Positions 53,630 through 60,866 of a stretch of 64,000 nt of DNA are shown here, one piece after another. Location of the stretch: NCBI RefSeq assembly GCF_004122105.1, contig NZ_SBKN01000001.1:310001-374000 (forward strand), in the 5' to 3' direction. Numbering within the stretch: the stretch's first letter is position 1; every line of letters begins with the position of its first letter. The notes beneath the pieces are model-generated. The model made no database searches and was not told the DNA's origin. It worked only from the letters and a program-made list of their open reading frames with translations. A program made the translations under genes and the position numbers. The DNA comes from Flavobacterium stagni (GTDB lineage Bacteria; Bacteroidota; Bacteroidia; Flavobacteriales; Flavobacteriaceae).

Positions 53630-53672
53630 GATGCAGCCCGGACTTGCCTACCGGCAGGCAGGGCTGCCCAAA
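53630..53672. repeat. REP-like intergenic repeat, copy E
   Basis: gcagccc (53633-53639) and gggctgc (53661-53667) enclose the palindromic core cttgcctaccggcaggcag shared with copy D. It ends gcccaaa like copies A and C and lies between convergent pbpC and rng. Confidence 0.7.
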
Positions 53673-53675
53673 AAC

Positions 53676-53713
53676 AAAAAAACCGCCCTTCACATTGAAA
53701 GGCGGTTTTTTCT
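53676..53713. terminator. Bidirectional terminator between pbpC and rng
   Basis: AAAAAACCGCC (53677-53687) and GGCGGTTTTTT (53701-53711) form an 11-base stem with T-tracts both ways; it abuts the rng stop. Confidence 0.9.
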
Positions 53714-55264
53714 TTATTCTTTAATCTCGTTTCCTTCTTCGTTAAAGAAACGGTATTCGAGGTACGTGTAAGCATCACGAGGTATGATTTTCACCCATTT
53801 TTTATGTTCGAAGAACCACTTCAAACGTAAAGATGGAAAACCTTTAGTAAGGTAGGCAGCCACAAACGGGTGTGCATTGAGCACAAGTTTGTTGTGGTTG
53901 TCTTTAATTCGTTCAACATCGGAAGCAATGCGGTCGATGAGCAGAATTGGTGCATCGACTTCACCGGTAGACCCTTGACTAGGATCATCTTCCTGAGTTT
54001 TAATGTTGACTTCGGGACGCACCCGTTGTCGAGTAATCTGCACGAGACCGAATTTACTCGGCGGCAGGATTTTGTGTTTGGCTTTATCGTCGCTCATTTC
54101 CTCTTTGAAATGATCGTAGAGGACTTTGCGATTTTCGGGATTTTGCATGTCGATAAAATCGATAACAATAATTCCGCCCATATCACGTAAGCGCAATTGA
54201 CGTGCGATTTCAGTAGCGGCAATCATATTCACTTCGAGCGCAGTGGCCTCTTGGCTTGCGGCTTTGTTGGAACGATTTCCGCTATTTACATCAATCACGT
54301 GAAGTGCTTCCGTGTGTTCGATAATCAAATAAGCTCCTTTACTCATGGAAACGGTTTTCCCGAATGAGGTTTTGATTTGACGTTCGATATGGTACTTTTC
54401 AAAAAGCGGTACATCCACAGATTGATAAAGCTTCACAATTTTTTGTTTCTCCGGCGCTATTTCGGCTAAATAGTCCTTTGTTTGTTGGTACAACTCCTCA
54501 TCATCTACAGTGATACCGGTGAAGGTATCGTTAAAAATATCCCGAAGCATGGAGGAAACTTTAGTCAATTCGCTCAATACTTTGGAGGGATGATGGGCCG
54601 TTGGTAATCTTTTACACATTGCAAACCATCTGTTCATCAGATTTTGCAAGTCTTTTTCGAGTTCGGCTGTTGATTTGCCTTCGGCTACTGTTCTCACAAT
54701 AACACCAAATCCTTTCGGTTTGACAGCGGAAACTAGTTTTTTCAGACGGTCTTTTTCTTCGCGGGAATTGATTTTTTGAGAAACCGAAACCCGGTCGGAG
54801 AACGGCACTAACACCAAATAGCGTCCTGCGAATGATAGCTCAGAGCTAATGCGGGGACCTTTAGTGGAAATGGGTTCTTTGACCACTTGAACTAGAACCG
54901 ATTGATTGGCGCTCAACACATCAGCGATGGCACCATTTTTATCAATCTCTTTTTCAAACGGAAAGTTTTTTAGGGAGAAATCTTTTATTTTACCTGTGCT
55001 TACAAGTTTAATGAATTTCAAATAGGAAGTAAGATTAGGTCCTAGGTCGTGATAATGCAAGAATGCATCTTTCTCGAATCCAACGTTTACGAAGGCAGCG
55101 TTGAGTCCAGGTACCGGTTTTCGGATTTTGGCGATAAAAATATCACCCACCAAAAACTGGCTACGATCTTCTTCTTCTTTGTGTAATTCAATGAGTTTTC
55201 CATCTTTTAATAAGGCAAAATCTACAGCATTTTCATCCTTTCGAATGATTAATTCTTTATTCAT
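53714..55264 (-). CDS. rng: Ribonuclease G/E family endoribonuclease
   Basis: 516 residues. N-terminal S1-like RNA-binding part (about 35-120, FLVGDIFIAKIRKPVPGLNAAFVNVG). The RNase E/G core has GPRISSELSFAGRYLVL, the 5' sensor region and the metal-binding Asp residues in HVIDVNSGN and MGGIIVIDFIDM. A single-strand endonuclease maturing 16S rRNA and turning over mRNA. The CPxC zinc link that joins the two dimers in E. coli RNase E/G is missing: after QRVRPEVNIKTQED there is only DPSQGSTGEVDAP, and the whole protein has a single Cys. It ends NAHPFVAAYLTKG and a short tail. Confidence 0.94.
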   Translation of the reverse strand: MNKELIIRKDENAVDFALLKDGKLIELHKEEEDRSQFLVGDIFIAKIRKPVPGLNAAFVNVGFEKDAFLHYHDLGPNLTSYLKFIKLVSTGKIKDFSLKNFPFEKEIDKNGAIADVLSANQSVLVQVVKEPISTKGPRISSELSFAGRYLVLVPFSDRVSVSQKINSREEKDRLKKLVSAVKPKGFGVIVRTVAEGKSTAELEKDLQNLMNRWFAMCKRLPTAHHPSKVLSELTKVSSMLRDIFNDTFTGITVDDEELYQQTKDYLAEIAPEKQKIVKLYQSVDVPLFEKYHIERQIKTSFGKTVSMSKGAYLIIEHTEALHVIDVNSGNRSNKAASQEATALEVNMIAATEIARQLRLRDMGGIIVIDFIDMQNPENRKVLYDHFKEEMSDDKAKHKILPPSKFGLVQITRQRVRPEVNIKTQEDDPSQGSTGEVDAPILLIDRIASDVERIKDNHNKLVLNAHPFVAAYLTKGFPSLRLKWFFEHKKWVKIIPRDAYTYLEYRFFNEEGNEIKE

Positions 55265-55470
55265 GTTGTAAATTTTTATCCCGGAACAGGTTGATTTAAA
55301 GACAAATCGACCAATTTTAGGATGGATTAAACATTTTTACAGGTAGTACCCGTAGGGAAAATTTCAAATGCTAAAATTCCATTTGAACCCACTAAAACGT
55401 AAAAAGTGAGCGCAAAATCTATTGAAATTCAGCGTTTTTTGAAATATATCCCGTAATTTCAAGGAACGTG

Positions 55471-55510
55471 TAAAAAGAAAAAAGTAGTTAAAAACTACTT
55501 TTTCTTTTTA
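55471..55510 (-). terminator. Terminator overlapping the end of the small basic protein gene
   Basis: The two arms, 55471-55489 and 55493-55510, are complementary over 18 bases with one bulged A and a three-base loop. On the minus strand the 5' arm contains the last four Lys codons and the stop (55495-55497), and the 3' arm is T-rich. Confidence 0.75.
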
Positions 55511-55587
55511 TGACGGTTTGCTCTCGCTCTTTTCTTACGTTTATGCGTCGCAACCTTATGTCTTTTTCTTTTTTTACCGCTTGGCAT
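55495..55587 (-). CDS. AURKAIP1/COX24-domain small basic protein, 30 residues
   Basis: Read directly from the minus strand. It opens MPSGKKRKRHKVATHKRKK and ends RARANRHKKKK. Two thirds of its residues are Lys, Arg or His. The pattern KKRKRH.....HKRKKR matches the short AURKAIP1/COX24 domain of mitochondrial ribosomal protein mS38 and bacterial bS22-type proteins, so a ribosome-bound protein is likely. It is conserved in Bacteroidota but often missed by gene callers. It starts 31 bases after the HU stop on the same strand. Its 3' end doubles as the 5' arm of a terminator hairpin. Confidence 0.85.
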   Translation of the reverse strand: MPSGKKRKRHKVATHKRKKRARANRHKKKK

Positions 55588-55618
55588 AGGTTAATTTGTT
55601 AGTGATTAATAAATATTT

Positions 55619-55912
55619 TTATACTGTAACTTCAGTTTTAGCTTTTACACCTTCTACAAATACTTTTGCAGGTTTAAATGCAGGAATATTATGAGCTGGA
55701 ATTTTGATTGTTGTATTTTTTGAAATATTTCTTCCTGTTTTTTCAGCTCTTGTTTTGATGATGAAGCTACCGAATCCTCTTAGGTATACATTATCTCCGT
55801 TCTCCAATGAAGTTTTTACTTCTTCCATCAACGCTTCTACAGTAGATTGAACATCTCCTTTTTCAAGACCTAATTTCTCTGAAATCTTCGCTACGATATC
55901 TGCTTTCGTCAT
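55619..55912 (-). CDS. hup: HU-family DNA-binding protein
   Basis: 97 residues. MTKADIVAKISEKLGLEKGD starts the helical dimerisation part. GDNVYLRGFGSFIIKTRAEKTGRNI is the beta hinge, and the DNA-binding arm holds GRNISKNTTIKIPAHNIPAFKP with the minor-groove Pro. A nucleoid protein. The arm differs from E. coli HU (NPxTG) and has NISKNT in its place. It appears to head a unit with the 30-residue ribosome-type protein. A well-spaced promoter (TATATTTG on the minus strand, 55955-55962) lies upstream. Confidence 0.95.
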   Translation of the reverse strand: MTKADIVAKISEKLGLEKGDVQSTVEALMEEVKTSLENGDNVYLRGFGSFIIKTRAEKTGRNISKNTTIKIPAHNIPAFKPAKVFVEGVKAKTEVTV

Positions 55913-55954
55913 TTTCTTTCGTATTTAATAATTATGTGTAAATTTTTGAGAGTG

Positions 55955-55986
55955 CAAATATAGGAATTAAAAAAACAAATTTTCAA
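55955..55986 (-). promoter_or_regulatory. Promoter of the HU gene
   Basis: On the minus strand TTG (55986-55984), a 21-base spacer, then TATATTTG (55962-55955), with a leader of about 40 bases. Confidence 0.65.
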
Positions 55987-56020
55987 GTATAATCTATTAA
56001 AATTTAAATACATAAAGTTA

Positions 56021-56028
56021 TACTTTTG
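56021..56028 (+). promoter_or_regulatory. -7 box of mutY
   Basis: TACTTTTG 18 bases before the ATG at 56046; no clear -33 element was seen. Confidence 0.45.
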
Positions 56029-56045
56029 TTAAACTCAGAATTGCT

Positions 56046-57083
56046 ATGGATTTTACTAACTCCCTATTGCTTTGGTATTTAGAAAACCAACGCGATCTTC
56101 CTTGGCGTCAAACGCGCGATCCGTATCGCATTTGGCTGTCCGAAATTATGCTTCAACAAACGCGAGTTGCACAGGCAACGCCTTATTTTTTTCGCTTTTT
56201 AGAAGCGTTTCCAACGGTTACCGATATGGCAAACGCCCCTGAAGAAGCCATTTTAAAACAATGGCAAGGATTGGGTTATTACTCCCGAGCTCGTAACATG
56301 CATTTCACTGCCCAACAAATTGTAGCAGAGTACCAAGGGAATTTTCCAAATTCTTATAAAAAGTTATTACAATTAAAGGGAGTGGGCGAATATACAGCTG
56401 CTGCCATAGCTTCCATTGCTTTTAACGAACCCGTTGCTGTTGTCGACGGCAATGTATACCGTGTTTTATCGCGCTTTTTTGGTATTGAAACCGACATCAC
56501 TTCTTCTAAAGCCAAAAAAGAATTTTCGGAATTAGCCAATACCTTATTGGATAAAAATCGTCCAGAGCAATTCAATCAAGCGTTAATGGAATTTGGTGCC
56601 ATTCATTGTACACCCAAAAATCCGAAATGCGAAAGTTGTGTCTTTCAATCGGGTTGCATTGCTTTACGGGACAAAAAAACCACAGAATTACCTGTGAAAT
56701 TGAAGAAGACTAAAGTGACCAACCGCTTTTTTCATTACTTAGTGTTTGAAGATCCAGAAGGAAAAACCTTACTGGAAAAGCGAACTGAAAAAGGGATTTG
56801 GCACAATTTATATCAGTATCCGCTTCTAGAAACAACAGAATCAAAACCTTATGAAGAAATTCTACGTAAAATAGAAATAGAACATGCTGAAAAATCGATA
56901 TCTTCTATTAGGGTATTAGAGAATGATGCTGTTTTACACAAACTATCACATCAAAATTTGTATATTCGTTTTTACAAGATTAGTCTTAATAAATCATTAA
57001 CTTCAGGTATAAAGGTCGAATCACTTGAAAATTACCCTTTTCCCATTGTTATTTATAATTTTATTAAGTCGAATTATTTATAA
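56046..57083 (+). CDS. mutY: A/G-specific adenine DNA glycosylase MutY
   Basis: 345 residues. Removes adenine opposite 8-oxoguanine. LPWRQTRDPYRIWLSEIMLQQTRV holds the catalytic Glu; the helix-hairpin-helix is LLQLKGVGEYTAAAIASIAF, followed by the catalytic Asp in VAVVDGNVYRVLSR. The [4Fe-4S] motif is C188-x6-C195-x2-C198-x5-C204. A NUDIX-like domain that reads 8-oxoG fills 220-345. First gene of a plus-strand run mutY-ssb-gldE-gldD that is conserved in gliding Flavobacteriia. Confidence 0.96.
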   Translation: MDFTNSLLLWYLENQRDLPWRQTRDPYRIWLSEIMLQQTRVAQATPYFFRFLEAFPTVTDMANAPEEAILKQWQGLGYYSRARNMHFTAQQIVAEYQGNFPNSYKKLLQLKGVGEYTAAAIASIAFNEPVAVVDGNVYRVLSRFFGIETDITSSKAKKEFSELANTLLDKNRPEQFNQALMEFGAIHCTPKNPKCESCVFQSGCIALRDKKTTELPVKLKKTKVTNRFFHYLVFEDPEGKTLLEKRTEKGIWHNLYQYPLLETTESKPYEEILRKIEIEHAEKSISSIRVLENDAVLHKLSHQNLYIRFYKISLNKSLTSGIKVESLENYPFPIVIYNFIKSNYL

Positions 57084-57096
57084 ATTTGTATTTTTG
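57081..57096 (+). promoter_or_regulatory. Two -7 boxes in front of ssb
   Basis: TAAATTTG (57081-57088) and TATTTTTG (57089-57096) are contiguous and both match TAnnTTTG, giving leaders of about 20-30 bases to the ATG at 57122. The first starts at the mutY stop. Confidence 0.45.
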
Positions 57097-57121
57097 CGTG
57101 ATATAAACACGCCATATTATT

Positions 57122-57553
57122 ATGAACGGGACACTTAACAAAGTTATGCTGATTGGTCATCTGGGGGATGATGTTAAAATGCACTATTTCGAAGGCGGTA
57201 ATTGCATTGGTCGATTTCCATTGGCCACGAATGAAATTTACATTAACAAATCAACAAACGAAAAAATCACTTCAACGGAGTGGCACAATTTAGTTGTGCG
57301 CAACAAAGCCGCTGAAATTTGCGAACGCTTTTTAACCAAAGGCGATAAAATTTATGTAGAAGGTCGCATCAAATCGCGTCAATGGACGACGGAAGAAGGT
57401 GTAACCAAATACACAACAGAAATTCAGGTGACAGAATTTACCTTTCTAAATGTGAAAAAAGATTTAGAAAGTCGTTCTGTTCCAAATCATGAACCGCGAA
57501 ATTCAGGTTACGAAACACCTAGTTCTCATGTTGAAAACGACATGCCTTACTAG
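57122..57553 (+). CDS. ssb: Single-stranded DNA-binding protein
   Basis: 143 residues. OB-fold (about 1-105): LNKVMLIGHLGDDVKMHYFEGG, then TEWHNLVVRNKAAEICERFLTKGDKIYVEG and the aromatic-rich strand RQWTTEEGVTKY. A short flexible tail ends VENDMPY, a variant of the usual acidic tip (D-D-I/L-P-F) that recruits repair proteins. Covers ssDNA in replication and repair. It lies 38 bases after mutY. Confidence 0.94.
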   Translation: MNGTLNKVMLIGHLGDDVKMHYFEGGNCIGRFPLATNEIYINKSTNEKITSTEWHNLVVRNKAAEICERFLTKGDKIYVEGRIKSRQWTTEEGVTKYTTEIQVTEFTFLNVKKDLESRSVPNHEPRNSGYETPSSHVENDMPY

Positions 57554-57579
57554 ATAGAAGTTCAACTAATCTTTTTCAT

Positions 57580-58881
57580 TTGGAGCCAGACCCCGGTATA
57601 CATTCGGTAGTAACATTCGATTCTGAGATGCTTTTGGGCAGTATCGGCATTTTAGTTCTGCTGTTTTGTTGTGCTATGGTCGCTGCTACTGAAGTAGCTT
57701 TTTTCTCCCTAACACAAAAAGATTTACAACAACTTTCAGAAAAGCAACCAGGCAAGTTTCAAATCATTTCCGATTTATTAGCAAAACCTAAAAAGTTGTT
57801 GGCGACCATTTTGATTGCCAACAACTTTTTACATATTGCTATTGTCATTCTTTTTTCAGTTTCTCTGGATCGTTTGTTTTCGACCATTGCTATACCTGCG
57901 GTAAAATTTATTGTCGAAGTAATCTTAGTCACCTTTTTAATTTTATTATTTGGTGAAGTTTTACCTAAAGTGTATGCGAGTCGGAACAACACAAAATTTG
58001 CCGTTTTCATTACATACCCACTCGTTTTTCTCAATAAATTACTTTCGCCAATAAGCTTGCCTTTACGATGGCTCACGCTTTTTATTCAAGAAAAATTAGG
58101 CAAAGAAAAAACCAACTTTTCAGTCGATCAGCTTTCGCAAGCGCTGGAACTTACTTCATCCGAAGACACTACACAAGAAGAACAAAAGTTATTAGAAGGC
58201 ATTGTATCCTTTGGGAATACCGAAGCCAAACAAGTGATGAGTCCGCGCATTGATTTATTTGCGCTCGATATTAAAGAATCTTTTTCAGAAGTATTTCCTA
58301 AAATTGTGGACAAAGGGTACTCTCGAATTCCTGTTTACCAAGACAATATCGACCATATTGTTGGCGTTTTGTTTATCAAAGATTTAATTCCCTACATCAA
58401 TAAGAAGGAGTTTGAATGGCAGAAGTTAATGCGCGAACCTTTTTTCGTTCCAGAAAATAAAAAGCTGGACGATTTATTAAAGGATTTCCAGGGCATGAAA
58501 AACCATTTGGCCATTGTAGTAGATGAATATGGAGGTACTTCGGGTTTAATTTCTTTGGAAGATGTTATTGAGGAAATTGTGGGCGACATTAGTGATGAGT
58601 TTGATGACGAAAACATTAATTACTCCCAAATTGACGAACGGAATTTTCTTTTTGAAGGAAAAATCAACTTAAAAGATTTATACCGTATCATTGATGTGGA
58701 CGAAAATCTTTTTGAAGAACACAAAGGAGAAGCCGAAACCTTAGCGGGATTTTTGTTGGAATTACAAGGAAACTTCCCCAAAAAAGGACAAAAAATACAT
58801 TTTGCCAACTGTCTATTCACCGTAGAAGTTGTCGACAAAAAAAGAATCAAACAAATTAAAGTCACACTCGATGCCGCTTAA
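57580..58881 (+). CDS. gldE: Gliding motility protein GldE
   Basis: 433 residues from a TTG start at 57580 (MEPDPGIHS), which keeps the N-terminus in front of the first helix; the first in-frame ATG (57628) is a possible shorter start. DUF21 membrane domain with three to four helices (about 18-160), then a CBS pair (about 210-330, VMSPRIDLFALD and GYSRIPVYQDNIDHIVGVLFIKD), then a CorC/HlyC-type domain (about 345-430). GldE is a hemolysin-C-like partner of GldD needed for efficient gliding in F. johnsoniae. It overlaps gldD by 11 bases. Confidence 0.93.
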   Translation: MEPDPGIHSVVTFDSEMLLGSIGILVLLFCCAMVAATEVAFFSLTQKDLQQLSEKQPGKFQIISDLLAKPKKLLATILIANNFLHIAIVILFSVSLDRLFSTIAIPAVKFIVEVILVTFLILLFGEVLPKVYASRNNTKFAVFITYPLVFLNKLLSPISLPLRWLTLFIQEKLGKEKTNFSVDQLSQALELTSSEDTTQEEQKLLEGIVSFGNTEAKQVMSPRIDLFALDIKESFSEVFPKIVDKGYSRIPVYQDNIDHIVGVLFIKDLIPYINKKEFEWQKLMREPFFVPENKKLDDLLKDFQGMKNHLAIVVDEYGGTSGLISLEDVIEEIVGDISDEFDDENINYSQIDERNFLFEGKINLKDLYRIIDVDENLFEEHKGEAETLAGFLLELQGNFPKKGQKIHFANCLFTVEVVDKKRIKQIKVTLDAA

Positions 58882-59437
58882 ACGCTTATATTTATTAGGA
58901 TTTGCCGCTGTAATTTCCATTTTACTATCCAGTTGTAAAGACGACATCTTACCCAAGCCGCCGGGTCATTTACGGTTGGAATATCCATTAGCTACTTATA
59001 CTAAATTTGAAAGTAATTGCCCTTTTGAATTTGCTGTAAATGCCCATGCTGTAATCAAAGAAAAGGGTTCGTGTGGCTATACTATTACTTATCCCAAAAT
59101 GAAAGCTACCTTGTTTTTAACCTACAAACCGGTTCAAGGCAACTTAGAACAATTGTTACGAGATACGCAAAAACTTACGTATAAGCATGTCATTAAAGCG
59201 GATAACATTTTAGAACAACCTTTTTACAACCCAAAACATAAAGTCTACGGCATGTTTTATCGAGTGGGAGGTAATGCGGCTACTAACGCACAATTTTATG
59301 TAACCGACAGCACACGACATTTCTTAAGTGGGTCGATGTATTTTTATGCGAAACCCAATTTTGATTCTATTATGCCTGCCGCTGATTATATCAAAAACGA
59401 CATGCAAAATCTAATGGAAACCATTCAATGGAAATAA
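58871..59437 (+). CDS. gldD: Gliding motility lipoprotein GldD
   Basis: 188 residues from the ATG at 58871, overlapping the end of gldE by 11 bases; an upstream start would hide the signal. The lipoprotein signal MPLKRLYLLGFAAVISILLSSC has C22 as lipid site. Then KPPGHLRLEYPLATYTKFES, FAVNAHAVIKEKG and FYRVGGNAATNAQFYVTDSTRHFLSGSMYF, patterns of GldD. GldD is a lipoprotein required for gliding and linked to T9SS function. It ends at a bidirectional terminator. Confidence 0.93.
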   Translation: MPLKRLYLLGFAAVISILLSSCKDDILPKPPGHLRLEYPLATYTKFESNCPFEFAVNAHAVIKEKGSCGYTITYPKMKATLFLTYKPVQGNLEQLLRDTQKLTYKHVIKADNILEQPFYNPKHKVYGMFYRVGGNAATNAQFYVTDSTRHFLSGSMYFYAKPNFDSIMPAADYIKNDMQNLMETIQWK

Positions 59438-59470
59438 AAAAAGGGCCTTTAAAAAAGCCCTTTATATTTT
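59437..59470. terminator. Bidirectional terminator after gldD
   Basis: AAAGGGC (59440-59446) / GCCCTTT (59457-59463), flanked by A and T runs, serves gldD and the facing HMA gene. Confidence 0.85.
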
Positions 59471-59486
59471 TTGTAGCGTCTATTAA

Positions 59487-59858
59487 TTACGCTTTCTTAT
59501 CTACTTTTACATTCGACACTTTGTAGGTTTTACCGTCTGCACACGATTCTACCAATTTAGTTAAATCTTTTTCTGATAGTTTATCGGCATCAAAGTGAAC
59601 CGTTGCTTCTTTCTTATCAAAATCTACTTTTGCTTCTTGAACACCAGGTGTTTCAGCCAATTTTTCTTCAATTGTTTTGGCACAACCGATAGCACACGTC
59701 ATTCCTTCAATATGCATAGAAGCTGTTTCAGGTTTCACAGCAGGTGCTTTTTGATTTTGAGCGGTTTCTGTTCCAGCGGCTGCCGCCGTTTCCTGTTTAC
59801 AAGAAGTCATTAGCATTAAAGACGCAGCTGCAACAGCTACAATTTTTGGAGCATTCAT
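59487..59858 (-). CDS. HMA-domain lipoprotein with C-x3-C motif
   Basis: 123 residues from the ATG at 59858; the upstream frame would bury the signal peptide. Lipobox MLMTSC with C20. After an Ala/Thr/Gln-rich linker (about 22-45) comes a heavy-metal-associated domain (MHIEGMTCAIGCAKTIEEKL through KVSNVKVDKKA). The metal loop is G-M-T-C-A-I-G-C (C55, C59): three residues between the cysteines where the canonical motif has two. Outer- or inner-membrane anchored metal handling is likely. No P-type ATPase gene is adjacent. Confidence 0.88.
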   Translation of the reverse strand: MNAPKIVAVAAASLMLMTSCKQETAAAAGTETAQNQKAPAVKPETASMHIEGMTCAIGCAKTIEEKLAETPGVQEAKVDFDKKEATVHFDADKLSEKDLTKLVESCADGKTYKVSNVKVDKKA

Positions 59859-59952
59859 GATGTTGAGTTTGATTTTCAGAAACAAAATTAAAAATATTTT
59901 TAAACGGACATTCATAAAATAATGCCAATTTTGCATTGATAAACAACGAAAC

Positions 59953-60819
59953 ATGTCCAATCAACAATTGAAATGGCTTTTCCTTATGGTATTGGCCGTA
60001 ATCTGGGGGAGTTCATTTATATTGATTAAACGGGGGTTGGTCGGACTCACACCCATACAACTAGGGGCGGCGCGAATCACCTTTTCTGCCGTATTTTTAT
60101 TGATCATAGGCTTTGGAAGCTTACGCGAAATTCGGCACCATCAATGGAAATACATTGCTTTAACTTCCCTGTTTGGAACGTTTATTCCTGCTTTCCTGTT
60201 TGCCATTGCTCAAACCCAAATTAGCAGTTCGATCAGTTCTATTTTAAATTCGTTGACGCCCTTGAATACCTTATTAATCGGAATCTTGGCTTTTGGACTT
60301 ACCTTTAAAAGAGCACAATTATTAGGTGTAATCATTGGTTTAATAGGCACTTTATTATTAATTATCAACGGAGCAATTTCGCACCCGAATCAAAATTATG
60401 GGTATACCGTACTCGTTTTGATTGCCTCATTATGTTATGCCACCAATGTCAATTTGATTAAGAAATATTTATCCGATGTAAAACCGTTAAGTATTACTAC
60501 GGGTAATTTCTTGGTGATGCTACTTCCGGCGGCTATCTTATTATTCTCTTCGGGAATATCCGCTCATTTTCATGAAGTTAAAATCCAGCATTCTTTGTTT
60601 TATGTCATGATTTTGGGAGTTATCGGAACTGGGATTGCCAACATTTTATTTTACAAACTAATTCAGTTATCGGCTCCTGTATTTGCCACTTCGGTAACCT
60701 ATTTAATTCCTGTGGTTGCCATTGGTTGGGGGATCTATGACGGAGAATCCTTAACCGCTGTTCAAGGTTTGGGAGCTTCCATTATATTATTAGGTGTTTA
60801 TCTTTCAAGTAAAAAATAA
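59953..60819 (+). CDS. EamA/DMT family transporter
   Basis: 288 residues with ten hydrophobic helices in two EamA repeats. The first repeat opens MVLAVIWGSSFILIKRGLVGLTPIQLGAAR, shortened in this family pattern to WGSSF and P.(Q)..(A)R. The second starts near LVLIASLCYATNVNLIKKYL (about 150). Relatives export amino acids or metabolites; substrate unknown. Divergent from the HMA lipoprotein across 94 bases. Confidence 0.92.
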   Translation: MSNQQLKWLFLMVLAVIWGSSFILIKRGLVGLTPIQLGAARITFSAVFLLIIGFGSLREIRHHQWKYIALTSLFGTFIPAFLFAIAQTQISSSISSILNSLTPLNTLLIGILAFGLTFKRAQLLGVIIGLIGTLLLIINGAISHPNQNYGYTVLVLIASLCYATNVNLIKKYLSDVKPLSITTGNFLVMLLPAAILLFSSGISAHFHEVKIQHSLFYVMILGVIGTGIANILFYKLIQLSAPVFATSVTYLIPVVAIGWGIYDGESLTAVQGLGASIILLGVYLSSKK

Positions 60820-60820
60820 A

Positions 60821-60847
60821 AAAGACCGCCATAAAGACGGTCTTTCA
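60821..60847. terminator. Bidirectional terminator after the DMT transporter
   Basis: AAAGACCG (60821-60828) pairs with CGGTCTTT (60838-60845). It lies between the DMT gene and the facing M16 operon. Confidence 0.8.
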
Positions 60848-60866
60848 TTATTATTTTATGATTTAA

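Noticed and set aside
53521..53778. 85-residue minus-strand frame with PAGRQV text
   Set aside because: It is a translation of the palindromic repeat copy E plus antisense of pbpC, not a gene.
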